Positions 8,332-16,357 of a stretch of 23,759 nt of DNA are shown piece after piece. The notes beneath the pieces were generated by a model. It saw nothing but the letters and a program-made list of their open reading frames with translations. It had not been told where the DNA came from and did not search any database. This DNA is from CAZLQG01 sp964561655 (lineage in GTDB: Bacteria > Patescibacteriota > Doudnabacteria > UBA920): positions 1 to 23,759 of the forward strand of contig CAZLQG010000014.1 in the NCBI GenBank assembly GCA_964561655.1, written 5' to 3'. A program made the position numbers and the translations under genes. How positions within the stretch are numbered: the first letter of the stretch is position 1; every line of letters begins with the position of its first letter.

Positions 8332-9894
8332 TTAGGTTTTTCTTAAAACATAACCAGGCAAAGCTTCAGTAAATTTTCCATCCGAAAAAACCAGTTTTCC
8401 GTTCGTAAAAACATTGGTAAAGCCGCGGCTAAACTGGTAGGGGTTATTATAGGTTGCCAGATCCCTTAACTCGTTTCGGTCAATTATTAAAATATCCGCG
8501 AAGTATCCTATTTTCAACCTGCCGCGGTCTTTTAGTCCGATTTTCTCCGCCGGGCCTGAGGTAAGTTTTTTTACCGCTTTTTCAATTTCCATTCCGTTAT
8601 TTGTGGCAATGTTTAAAAATTTTGGAGTTGTACCGAAGCATCTCGGGTGCACAAGTTTTCCCGGTTGTTTGTCGCTAAAGCCGGCTCCATCGGTAGCTAT
8701 AAAGGAAAGCGGATGCAGAGCCAGTTTCTCCACCTGCTTTTGGTCTAAATTCTTTTCAAATACCAGAACCTCACTGCCTCCGTTTTCTATTAAATGCAAC
8801 AGAGCCTCTTCCGAAGCAACTTCCAAATTTTTGGCGATTTGTCCTAAAGTTTTACCCACAAAATTTAGCCTGTTGGCTGTAGAGGCTATAACCAAATCTA
8901 CAAATTTTATGCCTGTACTATTTAAGTACATCAGAATTTTATTTTTTTGCACAGAATCGGACAACTGCTTAAGCATTAATTTGCGTCCGCCTTCTATTGC
9001 CCATTTTGGCAAATAAGAATATAAAGGCTGCCAGATTGTATCGTAAGGATATACGTCAAAGTGGACGTTTACGCCTTTATGGTAGGAATTGTCCAGATGA
9101 TCAACGACCTGCTCAAACTTGTCCCAGTTGGCTTTGTTTCTTAACTTTAGGTGAGATATCTTTAAATTAACCTCGGTATTTTTTGCAATGTCCAGGGCTT
9201 CGTCAACGGCCTCAATCACTTCCTGGCCTTCGCTTCTTAAATGAATGGAGAACAAGGCCTGTTTTTCTTTGACGATTTTTGCAAGTTCATAAAGCTCCAG
9301 TTCGGAAATGATGATTTCGTGGGAGTAGGACAGTCCGCTGCTAAGCCCAAAAGCGCCTGCTTCCATGCTTTCGCGCAAAATTCTTTTCAGCGCCTCCAGT
9401 TCTTCTTTTTCCAGACTTCGGATTTGGTCGCCTACCACGCCTCTTCTTAACGTTGAATAGCCAACTAAGCTTGCAATGTTGCATGCGAACCTTTTTTTTG
9501 AAAGCTCGTTTATGTATTCACTAAAGGACTGCCAATTGATGTTAGTTCCGCCTAAATCGTGCCATTTTTGAATAGAAAGCAAAGCTTCTTTGGAAAGCAA
9601 GGGGGCCAGGCTGGCTCCGCAGTTGCCTATTAAAATCGTGGTGTAGCCCTGCGTGATCAGGCTGTGGAGGCCGGGATTGTCAAAAATCTGCCAATAGCTG
9701 TCGCTGTGGTTTTGGATGTCTATAAAGCCGGGAGTAACAAGTTTGCCTTCTGCATCTATTGTGTTTCGCGCTTTGACATTAATTTTTTCGTCAATGTTGA
9801 CGATTTTGTCCGCTTCTACGGAAATATCCAGAATTTTCGGCGGTTTACCGCTGCCGTCCACGACAAGGCCATTTTTGATAAGTAGACTATACAT
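8332..9894 (-). CDS. N-acyl-D-amino-acid deacylase-like amidohydrolase
   Basis: Amidohydrolase-superfamily protein of 520 residues, closest in motif pattern to D-aminoacylases, which hydrolyse N-acyl-D-amino acids to a free D-amino acid and an acid. Features are MYSLLIKNGLVVDGSG at the N-terminus, TPGFIDIQNHSD (54-65), LIGNCGASLAPL (88-99), SIHLRSEG (216-223), ISHLKLRNK (246-254), DVYPY (280-284), FIATDGAGFS (398-407) and the C-terminal FADILIIDRNEL. In the Alcaligenes faecalis D-aminoacylase one zinc is bound by Cys96, His220 and His250; C92, H218 and H248 appear equivalent. Of the second-site residues H63 and D402 are present, but the first His of the HxH pair is Gln61. It lies between mraY and murD with 4- and 3-base gaps, so a role in D-amino-acid or muropeptide recycling is plausible but unproven. 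The substrate is unknown. Confidence 0.85.
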   Translation of the reverse strand: MYSLLIKNGLVVDGSGKPPKILDISVEADKIVNIDEKINVKARNTIDAEGKLVTPGFIDIQNHSDSYWQIFDNPGLHSLITQGYTTILIGNCGASLAPLLSKEALLSIQKWHDLGGTNINWQSFSEYINELSKKRFACNIASLVGYSTLRRGVVGDQIRSLEKEELEALKRILRESMEAGAFGLSSGLSYSHEIIISELELYELAKIVKEKQALFSIHLRSEGQEVIEAVDEALDIAKNTEVNLKISHLKLRNKANWDKFEQVVDHLDNSYHKGVNVHFDVYPYDTIWQPLYSYLPKWAIEGGRKLMLKQLSDSVQKNKILMYLNSTGIKFVDLVIASTANRLNFVGKTLGQIAKNLEVASEEALLHLIENGGSEVLVFEKNLDQKQVEKLALHPLSFIATDGAGFSDKQPGKLVHPRCFGTTPKFLNIATNNGMEIEKAVKKLTSGPAEKIGLKDRGRLKIGYFADILIIDRNELRDLATYNNPYQFSRGFTNVFTNGKLVFSDGKFTEALPGYVLRKT

Positions 9895-9898
9895 ATTT

Positions 9899-10936
9899 TT
9901 AGCCGATAAAATAAATGATTACCCCGAAAATGCTCATGACGGCCGCGATTATCCAAAATCTCATAGTGACTTTGGTTTCGGGCCAGCCCAAGACTTCAAA
10001 ATGGTGGTGCACCGGAGAGGAAAGCAATAACTTTTTTTTGAAAGCCTTTCTCCAAAAAATTTGTAAGAGCAGGCTGCCTGCTTCAGCCATAAAAACAAAA
10101 CCGATTAGCGCCAGCAAAAAAACAGAATTTGTTAAAAAAGCCACAATCGCAAGGAGCACTCCAAGTCCCATTGAACCGGTGTCGCCCATAAAGAATCTCG
10201 CCGGGTATACGTTAAACCACAAAAAAGCAAGAAGCGCGCCGCAAATAACCCCGATAAAGCTTGCCAAATCATATTTGCCTTGAGTAAAAGCTATAATGCC
10301 GTAGGAAAAAAAAGCAATTAGCAGAGTGCCTCCGGCGAGGCCGTCAAGTCCATCCGTTTCGTTTACGGCAAAGCTTGTGGAGACAACGGCCAGAATAAAA
10401 AATGGAATGTACCAGAAACCTAAATCAATATTGCCCGCAAAAGGCAAGTAGACCTGGCTAAACTCAAGTTTGGAAAAGAACCACCATGCTCCTATTACAG
10501 CGACCAGGGCGTAGAGAATCAGTTTAAACCTGAACCTTAAGCCCCTGCCATTATGCCCTCTTTTTTTTATATCGAGCCAGTCGTCCAAAAGCCCCACAAG
10601 CGAAGCTCCTATTAAAGCTCCCAGCGGCAGGAGGGTTTCTTTTCTGGTTAAAAAGTTAAATTTTTCCAAGCTTTCAATTTGCAGAAGCTCGCCTAAAAGC
10701 CAAAATAAGAGTATTAAAACCAAAAGCGTTCCCCAGACTAAAACTCCTCCCATGGTTGGCGTTCCCTCTTTGGCCCTGTGAAGTTTGGAAAAATTCGGGG
10801 TTTTTAAGTCTTGCCTGATTTGCTTGCCAAGTTTGTTTTTGTAAAGAAAATTAGTAAAAATCGGGGTTAACCCAAGAGCCAAAATAAAGCCCAAAGATGT
10901 CAGCAGGAAAATTTTTGTGAGCTGTGAGTATTCCAT
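9899..10936 (-). CDS. mraY: Phospho-N-acetylmuramoyl-pentapeptide transferase
   Basis: Polytopic membrane enzyme that transfers phospho-MurNAc-pentapeptide from the UDP precursor to undecaprenyl phosphate, making lipid I. The 345 residues contain all main signatures: KEGTPTMGG (56-64), LLDDWLDI with the Asp pair D118/D119 (116-123), NETDGLDGLAGG (192-203) carrying D195 and D198, FFMGDTGSMGLG (248-259) and the cytosolic HHH motif PVHHHFEVLGWPE (308-320). Length and hydrophobicity are normal for the family. It is the first gene of the cell-wall operon and is divergent from trxA. A good sigma-70-like promoter ends about 12 bases before the ATG, so the messenger probably has a very short leader. 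No Shine-Dalgarno motif is visible. Confidence 0.97.
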   Translation of the reverse strand: MEYSQLTKIFLLTSLGFILALGLTPIFTNFLYKNKLGKQIRQDLKTPNFSKLHRAKEGTPTMGGVLVWGTLLVLILLFWLLGELLQIESLEKFNFLTRKETLLPLGALIGASLVGLLDDWLDIKKRGHNGRGLRFRFKLILYALVAVIGAWWFFSKLEFSQVYLPFAGNIDLGFWYIPFFILAVVSTSFAVNETDGLDGLAGGTLLIAFFSYGIIAFTQGKYDLASFIGVICGALLAFLWFNVYPARFFMGDTGSMGLGVLLAIVAFLTNSVFLLALIGFVFMAEAGSLLLQIFWRKAFKKKLLLSSPVHHHFEVLGWPETKVTMRFWIIAAVMSIFGVIIYFIG

Positions 10937-10947
10937 AAATCTGATTT

Positions 10948-10976
10948 ATTTTAACATAAAAAGGCTTTAGTGACAA
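10948..10976 (-). promoter_or_regulatory. Promoter for the mraY operon
   Basis: Minus strand: TTGTCA (10976-10971), 17-base spacer, TAAAAT (10953-10948). Predicted start near 10941 leaves only about five bases before the mraY ATG at 10936, so the transcript would be almost leaderless. It stands back to back with the trxA promoter. Confidence 0.55.
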
Positions 10977-10982
10977 AAGTTG

Positions 10983-11012
10983 TTGACAAGTTTTGGCTTT
11001 TTAAGATATTAT
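10983..11012 (+). promoter_or_regulatory. Promoter for trxA
   Basis: Plus strand: consensus TTGACA (10983-10988), 18-base spacer, TATTAT (11007-11012). The predicted start is near 11019, giving a leader of about 28 bases to the trxA ATG at 11047. The leader has no clear Shine-Dalgarno sequence. Confidence 0.6.
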
Positions 11013-11046
11013 AAAAACCGTTGATTATTAAAATCAAAAAAGTATT

Positions 11047-11367
11047 ATGAGCGAAGTTACTTTAGAAGAGCTAAATTTTGAAAAGGAAGTCCTGCAAGCT
11101 AAAGGTTTGGTGATGGTTGATTTTGGGGCTGAATGGTGCGGTCCTTGCAAAGTTTTGGGCCCTATAGTAGAGGAGATAGCTAAAGAATACGAGGGTAAGT
11201 TAAAAGTCGGCGAAGTGAACGTAGATGAAAACAACGGGCTTGCCGGCAGATACGGCATAATGAGCATTCCAACTTTGAAATTCTTTAAAGACGGCAAAAT
11301 TGTCGGAGAACTTATCGGCGCCGCTCCTAAAAATATGATAGAAGAGCAGATAAAAAAATATCTATAA
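11047..11367 (+). CDS. trxA: Thioredoxin
   Basis: Small cytoplasmic dithiol oxidoreductase of 106 residues, the usual thioredoxin length. The redox site is AEWCGPCK (28-35) with the classical WCGPC. DENN in the next strand and the cis-proline loop MSIPT (residues 72-76) are present, and the protein ends in a typical amphipathic helix. It is the only complete gene on the plus strand, lying between divergent mraY and the convergent deaminase gene, with its own promoter upstream and a hairpin terminator downstream. It is therefore a single-gene transcript. No reductase gene is in the window. Confidence 0.97.
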   Translation: MSEVTLEELNFEKEVLQAKGLVMVDFGAEWCGPCKVLGPIVEEIAKEYEGKLKVGEVNVDENNGLAGRYGIMSIPTLKFFKDGKIVGELIGAAPKNMIEEQIKKYL

Positions 11368-11413
11368 AATTTTAAGCAATTACGGAATAAAAAATATTTG
11401 TAATTTAAATTAG

Positions 11414-11453
11414 AAACAAAACCCCCGTCGTACGTTGGGCGGGGATTTTGTTT
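11414..11453. terminator. Bidirectional hairpin terminator between trxA and the deaminase gene
   Basis: AAACAAAA and CCCCG (11414-11421, 11423-11427) pair with CGGGG and TTTTGTTT (11440-11444, 11446-11453) around a 12-base loop, with one C-A mismatch. The arms supply a T-run on either strand, so it can end trxA transcripts (gene stop at 11367) and the minus-strand operon (stop at 11466). Confidence 0.8.
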
Positions 11454-11465
11454 TATAAAGTGAAT

Positions 11466-11945
11466 TTACTGAGTTTTCCATAGGTCTGGGTTGGGTTCAT
11501 ATGGGTGAGGATACAAATTTTTGATGGAATACTTTTCTATCTTGGGAAAGGTCCACTCATTTTTGCCCTGTATATATTGAAGTAAAATAACAGTCGTGTT
11601 TGCTGTACCGAACTGCCAAATTAAATGTCTGCATGTTCCACAGGGGGGCGTACTTCTTTTCTGTATTTTAGGAACCGGATCTGCAACAACAATACTTTTT
11701 ATTCTGGCTTTATAACCTTCCCCCATGATCATATTTGCTATTGCATGGCGTTCCCCACAAATAGTAGCTTGAGCTATGTCTGGTTCAAAACAAGCGCCAT
11801 CGTAAATTTCCCCTGTATCAGATAGCACAAAAGAATATAAAGTATCGATTCCATCTTTTTTAAGACGCATTTTATTATGTTTAACTACTGCCTGTTTTGA
11901 GTAGTTCAATAACTTTTTTTCACTTGATGTTAGCCTAATTCTCAT
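11466..11945 (-). CDS. Cytidine deaminase-family zinc hydrolase
   Basis: Protein of 159 residues of the cytidine/deoxycytidylate deaminase superfamily, which removes the amino group from a (deoxy)cytidine-type base using one zinc. The metal and catalytic motifs are ATICGERHAIANM (60-72), with ligand C63 and catalytic E65, and STPPCGTCRHL (98-108), with ligands C102 and C105. The spacing fits the tetrameric CDD-like group, whose usual CAER is CGER here. The C-terminal segment ending NLYPHPYEP resembles the usual C-terminal PFPF-type tail. The exact substrate (cytidine, blasticidin-type or other) cannot be read from sequence. It begins 11 bases after the TraG-like ATPase gene and ends at a terminator, so it is probably the last gene of that operon. 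Confidence 0.82.
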   Translation of the reverse strand: MRIRLTSSEKKLLNYSKQAVVKHNKMRLKKDGIDTLYSFVLSDTGEIYDGACFEPDIAQATICGERHAIANMIMGEGYKARIKSIVVADPVPKIQKRSTPPCGTCRHLIWQFGTANTTVILLQYIQGKNEWTFPKIEKYSIKNLYPHPYEPNPDLWKTQ

Positions 11946-11956
11946 GACCTACAGTG

Positions 11957-13741
11957 TTAATTAATCTTATGCGTTTCGCCTGGGTTTAAGGTAATTTTTT
12001 TTTGTTGTTGTGGCTTGGGAGGCTGTGAGGCCTCAGACATTTGTGATGCACTGCCATCTTCTGGTTTTAGTTGATACTTATCCTTTATCTCTAAAACAGG
12101 ATTTTTTTCCGCTTGGATGTTGGCAACGGTTTGCCAGATGGGATTTTCGTGTTTTTGTTGTTGCTCGGGACTCTTCTTTTTCTTTTTTTTCCTTTTCCTT
12201 CTTTGCTGTGCTTGGCCCCCCTGCTGGTTTTGTTGATAATGATATTGCTGTTGTTTTTGTTCCTGATTTTGCCGCTCGCCATCAACCCTTTGTTTTTCTT
12301 CCTGTTTTGGCTGTAGTTTTTCTTCCCTCTTTTGGAATTCTACTTTTGGCTCCTCATTGAAAGCTTCTTCGTTTTTCTGGTTTTCTTCCCTGTCTTCCCC
12401 TATCATCAATGCCGTCTCCTGATGATATTCCGAGCCCATCCATCTGGAAATTTTTTCTTCCACTTTGACAACTGGATTAGTATACCTTTCTCTGGAAACA
12501 TTAATGACTTTTTCGGCGTTGCCGGTATAAAAGTCCGGACTTGGGGCTAAGGTGGTGGCTGAAAACGGTTCGCTGGCCACGCCGTTTATCATTAATTTAA
12601 GCAGTATTTGGAATTTAGGAAGGTTTACCATATCAACTTCCTCGAATTGCGGTTCAAATTCTTTGACAAGGACTTTGGCGTCTTCAGCTCCAATTCTAAA
12701 TATTATCAGCGTGCCAACATTTCCTAAAATTGCATCTTTTACTTTGGTATTTCTCGTATCGCCCTGTCCGTATATGAGTTGCCCAATATATTGATGTCCA
12801 ACTATTAGATTAAGGCGGTATTTTCTGGCTTCACTCAAAATTGTGGCAAAGCTGTCGGTGGCGAAATTTTGGAATTCATCAACGTACAAATAAAAATCTT
12901 TTCTTTGTCCTTCCGACATATCAACGCGTGATAAAGCCGCCAGTTGCAGTTTAGTAACAATCATGGCTCCCAAAAGCGAGGAGTTGTCTTCTCCGACCTT
13001 GCCTTTGGACAAATCCATTATCAAAATTTTGCGGTTGTCCATAATTTCTCTTAAGTCAAGTGTGCTTTTGGGCTGGCCGACTATATTTCTAATGATTCCA
13101 GAAGAAAGGAACTGCCCAACTTTATTTTGGATGGGGGCTATGGCTTCGGTTCTATATTTTTCATTGTAGTTGGCATATTCGTCTGTCCAGAAAGCTCTGA
13201 CCATCGGGTCTTTAATATTGTCAACTATTCTTTTGCGGTATTTTTTGTCCACGTACATTCTGGTGATACCAAGCAGAGTATTTCCCGGGCTGTCCAAAAG
13301 CGCCAAAATTGTATTGTTTAAAATATATTCCATCCTGGCAGACCAGAGGTTGGCCCAGATTTTAGTAAATACCCCCATCAGCCCGCTGGCTACCAAGTGT
13401 TTGTATTTAGGGTCCACTGCTTCTAAAATGTTAAACGCAACCGGGTATTCCAAGTCGGCCGGGTTGAAGTAGACTACGTCATTTACCCTTTCGCTTGGAA
13501 TAGAATTGAGTATTCTTAGTACAGAGTCGCCGTGCGGGTCTAAAAAGGCAATGCCATGGCCGTTTCTTATATCCTGGATCGCCATATTTTCCATCATGGT
13601 GGTTTTACCCATGCCAGTTTTACCTATAAGGTATATGTGCCTGCGCCTGTCGTCGGTTTTAATGCCAAAAGGCACATCCTTGTTCCGGAAGTTGGTTTTT
13701 GCAAATACCGTTATCAAATTTTCGTGAGCTTCGTTTTGCAT
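11957..13741 (-). CDS. VirD4/TraG-like type IV secretion coupling ATPase
   Basis: Protein of 594 residues with a P-loop ATPase core like that of conjugative coupling proteins. Walker A is LIGKTGMGKTT (38-48), followed by FLDPHGD (66-72). Walker B is FYLYVDEFQNF (283-293) with D288/E289, followed by ILSEARKYRLNLIVGHQY (301-318), a typical sensor segment of this group. No transmembrane segment is evident at the N-terminus, unlike classical VirD4; the neighbouring membrane protein may supply the anchor. From about 450 the protein becomes low-complexity and rich in Gln, Lys and Glu, with a run of basic residues (RRKRKKKKKK, 517-526), perhaps for binding nucleic acid or a partner. No relaxase or other secretion genes are present here. 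Whether it pumps DNA or protein is unknown. Confidence 0.82.
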   Translation of the reverse strand: MQNEAHENLITVFAKTNFRNKDVPFGIKTDDRRRHIYLIGKTGMGKTTMMENMAIQDIRNGHGIAFLDPHGDSVLRILNSIPSERVNDVVYFNPADLEYPVAFNILEAVDPKYKHLVASGLMGVFTKIWANLWSARMEYILNNTILALLDSPGNTLLGITRMYVDKKYRKRIVDNIKDPMVRAFWTDEYANYNEKYRTEAIAPIQNKVGQFLSSGIIRNIVGQPKSTLDLREIMDNRKILIMDLSKGKVGEDNSSLLGAMIVTKLQLAALSRVDMSEGQRKDFYLYVDEFQNFATDSFATILSEARKYRLNLIVGHQYIGQLIYGQGDTRNTKVKDAILGNVGTLIIFRIGAEDAKVLVKEFEPQFEEVDMVNLPKFQILLKLMINGVASEPFSATTLAPSPDFYTGNAEKVINVSRERYTNPVVKVEEKISRWMGSEYHQETALMIGEDREENQKNEEAFNEEPKVEFQKREEKLQPKQEEKQRVDGERQNQEQKQQQYHYQQNQQGGQAQQRRKRKKKKKKSPEQQQKHENPIWQTVANIQAEKNPVLEIKDKYQLKPEDGSASQMSEASQPPKPQQQKKITLNPGETHKIN

Positions 13742-13757
13742 CTAAGAATATTTTTAG

Positions 13758-15089
13758 TTAAAAACCCGCGATTGGCAAATCAACCGGAGGCTGGACTTTT
13801 TTACTCACGGTTTTTTCTATGGAAGCCGAAACCGGACGGGTACTGATTGGAAAATGAAATAAGGTAGACAGTTCTTCCACGTTTAAAACAAACATGGGCA
13901 GGCCAATATAGATGTCCCTGCGTTTATAGCCTTTGAACATGTGCCTTTTCTTTTTTTTGAGAATCCAGTCCAAAATCGGACGTTCCAAAGTTGGGGAAAT
14001 TAGATATTCAACGGAGGTCCAGGTTTTTTTAACATCGGGCTTGATTTTATTTGTCATTTCAGAACCCAAAGGCCTGTAAGAGCCAGTAAACATACTTCTT
14101 TTTGTCGGGTCAAATTTGTCTTTTGGCGCAATGTATAAAAATCTGATTTTACTCTTGTATCCTTGTTTGCCGATTTTTCGTTCTATTAGCGTAACTCTTT
14201 CTTTTTGGAAGTCGGTCATGCTCATCCAGTTGCTTTTTTGGGTCCTTTCAGGTTGAGCAGCATGGTTTCCGGAAGGCAAGAAGGTTTTCTTGTAGCTGAA
14301 ATTAGCAAGCCAGCTAAAAGGCTTAAGTATAAATTCTATAAAGCTTGGCTCATGAGGCACTTCTTCGCCTGTAAGTTCTTTAACTTTAAGATCGCCTTTG
14401 GGTTTCCATTCTTCGTCGGCTAAAGGCTGGATTAGTATTTGGACTCCAAAAAATTCATGAGGTTCAATTTTGCCCAGAGATTCAAACAGAGGCGCAAGCG
14501 GGTCTATGACTCTTTCTTCCGCTGCCGGGTGTTCAAAATCTTTATAGGTTCGTATGGGAATTGAGGCGTCTTCGTTAAGCTTCCATTCCGTGCCCCAAAT
14601 TTCAATTTCACGCTCTTCGTCAGGGTTATATTTAATGTTCTTCATATAGTCTTCTATCTCGGTAATTTCCGCGTCAGGATACTGGGAATAAAACGCTGAT
14701 TCCACCACGTGCTTCATGTGTTTTGGAGCCCTTATGACAAATGATACTTTTCCGCCCATACTGATAATTTCCAGACTATACCAAAGCTGTATGTGCCCTT
14801 CTACATATTTTTGGGCTGGAGTTTTGCCAACGTGCAGAGCGTGCAACTGGGAAAAAATCGATTCAACTGCCAAAGTGCTTACAAGGTTGTCTTTCGGCAC
14901 TCTTATTGTAAAATAAATCCATTCCGTGCTTTCCACGTATTGTTTCGTAGTTTCTATTCGGTACAGCCTCCATAGCATGTAAATCGCTCCCATTACAAAC
15001 AAAACCCACCCATACAATTTGAAAACGAAGAGGAAGGCAATCTGAAATATTTGTCCAAAATTTGGCGCGATACTGGAAAGAAATTCCAT
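13758..15089 (-). CDS. Membrane-anchored protein, probable partner of the TraG-like ATPase
   Basis: I do not recognise a named function. The 443 residues begin with a hydrophobic region (about 13-44) that could form one long or two short membrane segments, then Arg-rich LWRLYRIE, and continue as a mixed, mostly soluble domain. Visible landmarks are YFTIRVPKDNLVSTLAVES (59-77), GGKVSFVIRAPKHMKHVVES (112-131) and a C-terminal half rich in Lys and Arg with KKKKRHMFKGYKRRDIYIG. It ends 16 bases before the ATPase gene and starts 42 bases after the regulator, all in one direction. This tight pairing suggests that it anchors or regulates the ATPase at the membrane, which is inference from context only. 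No enzymatic motif is seen. Confidence 0.65.
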   Translation of the reverse strand: MEFLSSIAPNFGQIFQIAFLFVFKLYGWVLFVMGAIYMLWRLYRIETTKQYVESTEWIYFTIRVPKDNLVSTLAVESIFSQLHALHVGKTPAQKYVEGHIQLWYSLEIISMGGKVSFVIRAPKHMKHVVESAFYSQYPDAEITEIEDYMKNIKYNPDEEREIEIWGTEWKLNEDASIPIRTYKDFEHPAAEERVIDPLAPLFESLGKIEPHEFFGVQILIQPLADEEWKPKGDLKVKELTGEEVPHEPSFIEFILKPFSWLANFSYKKTFLPSGNHAAQPERTQKSNWMSMTDFQKERVTLIERKIGKQGYKSKIRFLYIAPKDKFDPTKRSMFTGSYRPLGSEMTNKIKPDVKKTWTSVEYLISPTLERPILDWILKKKKRHMFKGYKRRDIYIGLPMFVLNVEELSTLFHFPISTRPVSASIEKTVSKKVQPPVDLPIAGF

Positions 15090-15131
15090 TCTTATTTTTT
15101 GTTTTTTTGATTATGTGATTATTCCAAATTT

Positions 15132-16232
15132 TTACCCAAGTTCTTTGTCCTCAGCCAAAGTATAAAGGTTCTTCTCTACTTTTTTGAAGAGTTTCTTATT
15201 GGAAAGCCCAACCACAATGGTATTCTTTTTGACCATTCTTTTTTTAAGTACTTCTTCTATAATTTGGTCTCTCTGCAAGGGCTGCCTGGCTTGTTTAAGC
15301 ACTTCAGTGATAACTTCGGAAACCACTCCCGGTTTATAACCCCACTCTGAAAGCGCATAAATTCCACGGCCAATCAAAATAAAGCGTTTATCTTTAATCA
15401 ATTCGTTATGAACAGTTTCCTTATAGGCAATCTTTTTGTCAAATTTGGCTTTGTTGATAATTTCAGTAATTGTGGCATAGTGTTCCGGTTTACCATGATA
15501 TTTCATTACCAAATAAGCTTTATCTCCAACATCTTTGGGCGTGACTTCCTTCCAGTTCTTAATTCCCCAATGGCCAAACACATTTTTTTCTATTTCTAAG
15601 GCCAGTCCCAAAAAATTCAAAATGGCTTTGTCAGTCAGTTCGTTTTGATTCTGCCTGTAGAATTCCGTCTTTTTGAATTCTTCCAAGAACTTGTCGGTCG
15701 GCAAAGGCTTGCCTGTCTGAGTAATGATCCGTTGACTTTCCCCAGTAAATTCACGAAGCAACTGTTCGTTAAAAAGCACGGAAACCCAGCTTTTCTTATA
15801 ATTATCATGCACAAAAATTTCTAATTCCTCAATTAGGTGCAAAAGAAATACGATTGAATTTTTTTCCTTAGGATCGGTAATGTTTAAGTAAAAAAGCAAA
15901 TTTTCTTCAGCAATGACCCGTCCGTGGTCGGCAATTATATTAAGCAGAAATTCTTTAGTATCAGAAAATTTTTGATGATTATGTCCGTGCTTTTTTAGAT
16001 TTTTAATTAAATCTTTCTCTATCTGCCTTACTCGTTCGCGTGTTAAATTTTGCTGCTGCCCTATGGAAGCAAGAGTTTTTTGTTCCCGGCCTTCAAGACC
16101 ATATCTATGAAGCAGGATTTCTTTATCCCGTTCCTTAAGCGTTGAAATAATCTCCCTGACGATTTCACTAGGGTTGAATTTTTGCAATGACTCACTTTGT
16201 TTGTTAGTAATAATTGTGTCAAGAATTCCCAT
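15132..16232 (-). CDS. Sigma-70 region 4-like HTH protein with C-terminal HARE-HTH domain
   Basis: Probable DNA-binding regulator of 366 residues. The N-terminal part (about 22-82) matches sigma-70 region 4: LKERDKEILLHRYGLEG (32-48), then TRERVRQIEKDLIKNLKK (64-81), the recognition-helix consensus that contacts a -35 element. Regions 2 and 3 are absent, so it is not a complete sigma factor. Near the C-terminus (about 237-300) YATITEIINKAKF, then RFILIGRGIYALSEWGY, fits the HARE-HTH domain known from RNA polymerase delta and some restriction or chromatin proteins. The middle is helical and unassigned. A near-consensus promoter precedes it and it heads the operon with the membrane protein and ATPase. 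It may regulate that operon or modulate RNA polymerase. Domain calls are by eye. Confidence 0.75.
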   Translation of the reverse strand: MGILDTIITNKQSESLQKFNPSEIVREIISTLKERDKEILLHRYGLEGREQKTLASIGQQQNLTRERVRQIEKDLIKNLKKHGHNHQKFSDTKEFLLNIIADHGRVIAEENLLFYLNITDPKEKNSIVFLLHLIEELEIFVHDNYKKSWVSVLFNEQLLREFTGESQRIITQTGKPLPTDKFLEEFKKTEFYRQNQNELTDKAILNFLGLALEIEKNVFGHWGIKNWKEVTPKDVGDKAYLVMKYHGKPEHYATITEIINKAKFDKKIAYKETVHNELIKDKRFILIGRGIYALSEWGYKPGVVSEVITEVLKQARQPLQRDQIIEEVLKKRMVKKNTIVVGLSNKKLFKKVEKNLYTLAEDKELG

Positions 16233-16254
16233 ATTGTTTTTTATAATTTCTTAT

Positions 16255-16283
16255 AGTATATCATAAACTCTATACCTTGTCAA
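16255..16283 (-). promoter_or_regulatory. Strong sigma-70 promoter for the regulator-ATPase operon
   Basis: Minus strand: TTGACA (16283-16278), exactly 17 bases, TATACT (16260-16255). The start would be near 16248, about 16 bases before the ATG at 16232. This is the best promoter match in the window. Confidence 0.7.
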
Positions 16284-16300
16284 ATATATATTTAAATATA

Positions 16301-16331
16301 AAAAACTTTTATCATTAAGATAAAAGTTTTT
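16301..16331 (-). terminator. Terminator after secF
   Basis: Perfect 13-base inverted repeat (16301-16313 with 16319-16331) around a 5-base loop. Read on the minus strand the 3' arm ends in a T-run followed by more AT-rich sequence. It lies 27 bases past the secF stop and just upstream of the next operon's promoter. Confidence 0.7.
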
Positions 16332-16357
16332 CAAAATTGTGCTTGTTTAAGCAAATT

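Noticed and set aside
12010..12360. Open frames on the plus strand opposite the low-complexity tail of the TraG-like ATPase
   Set aside because: They are antisense images of a Gln/Lys-rich coding region, have hydrophobic, Phe/Leu/Val-rich composition typical of such shadows, and match no family.
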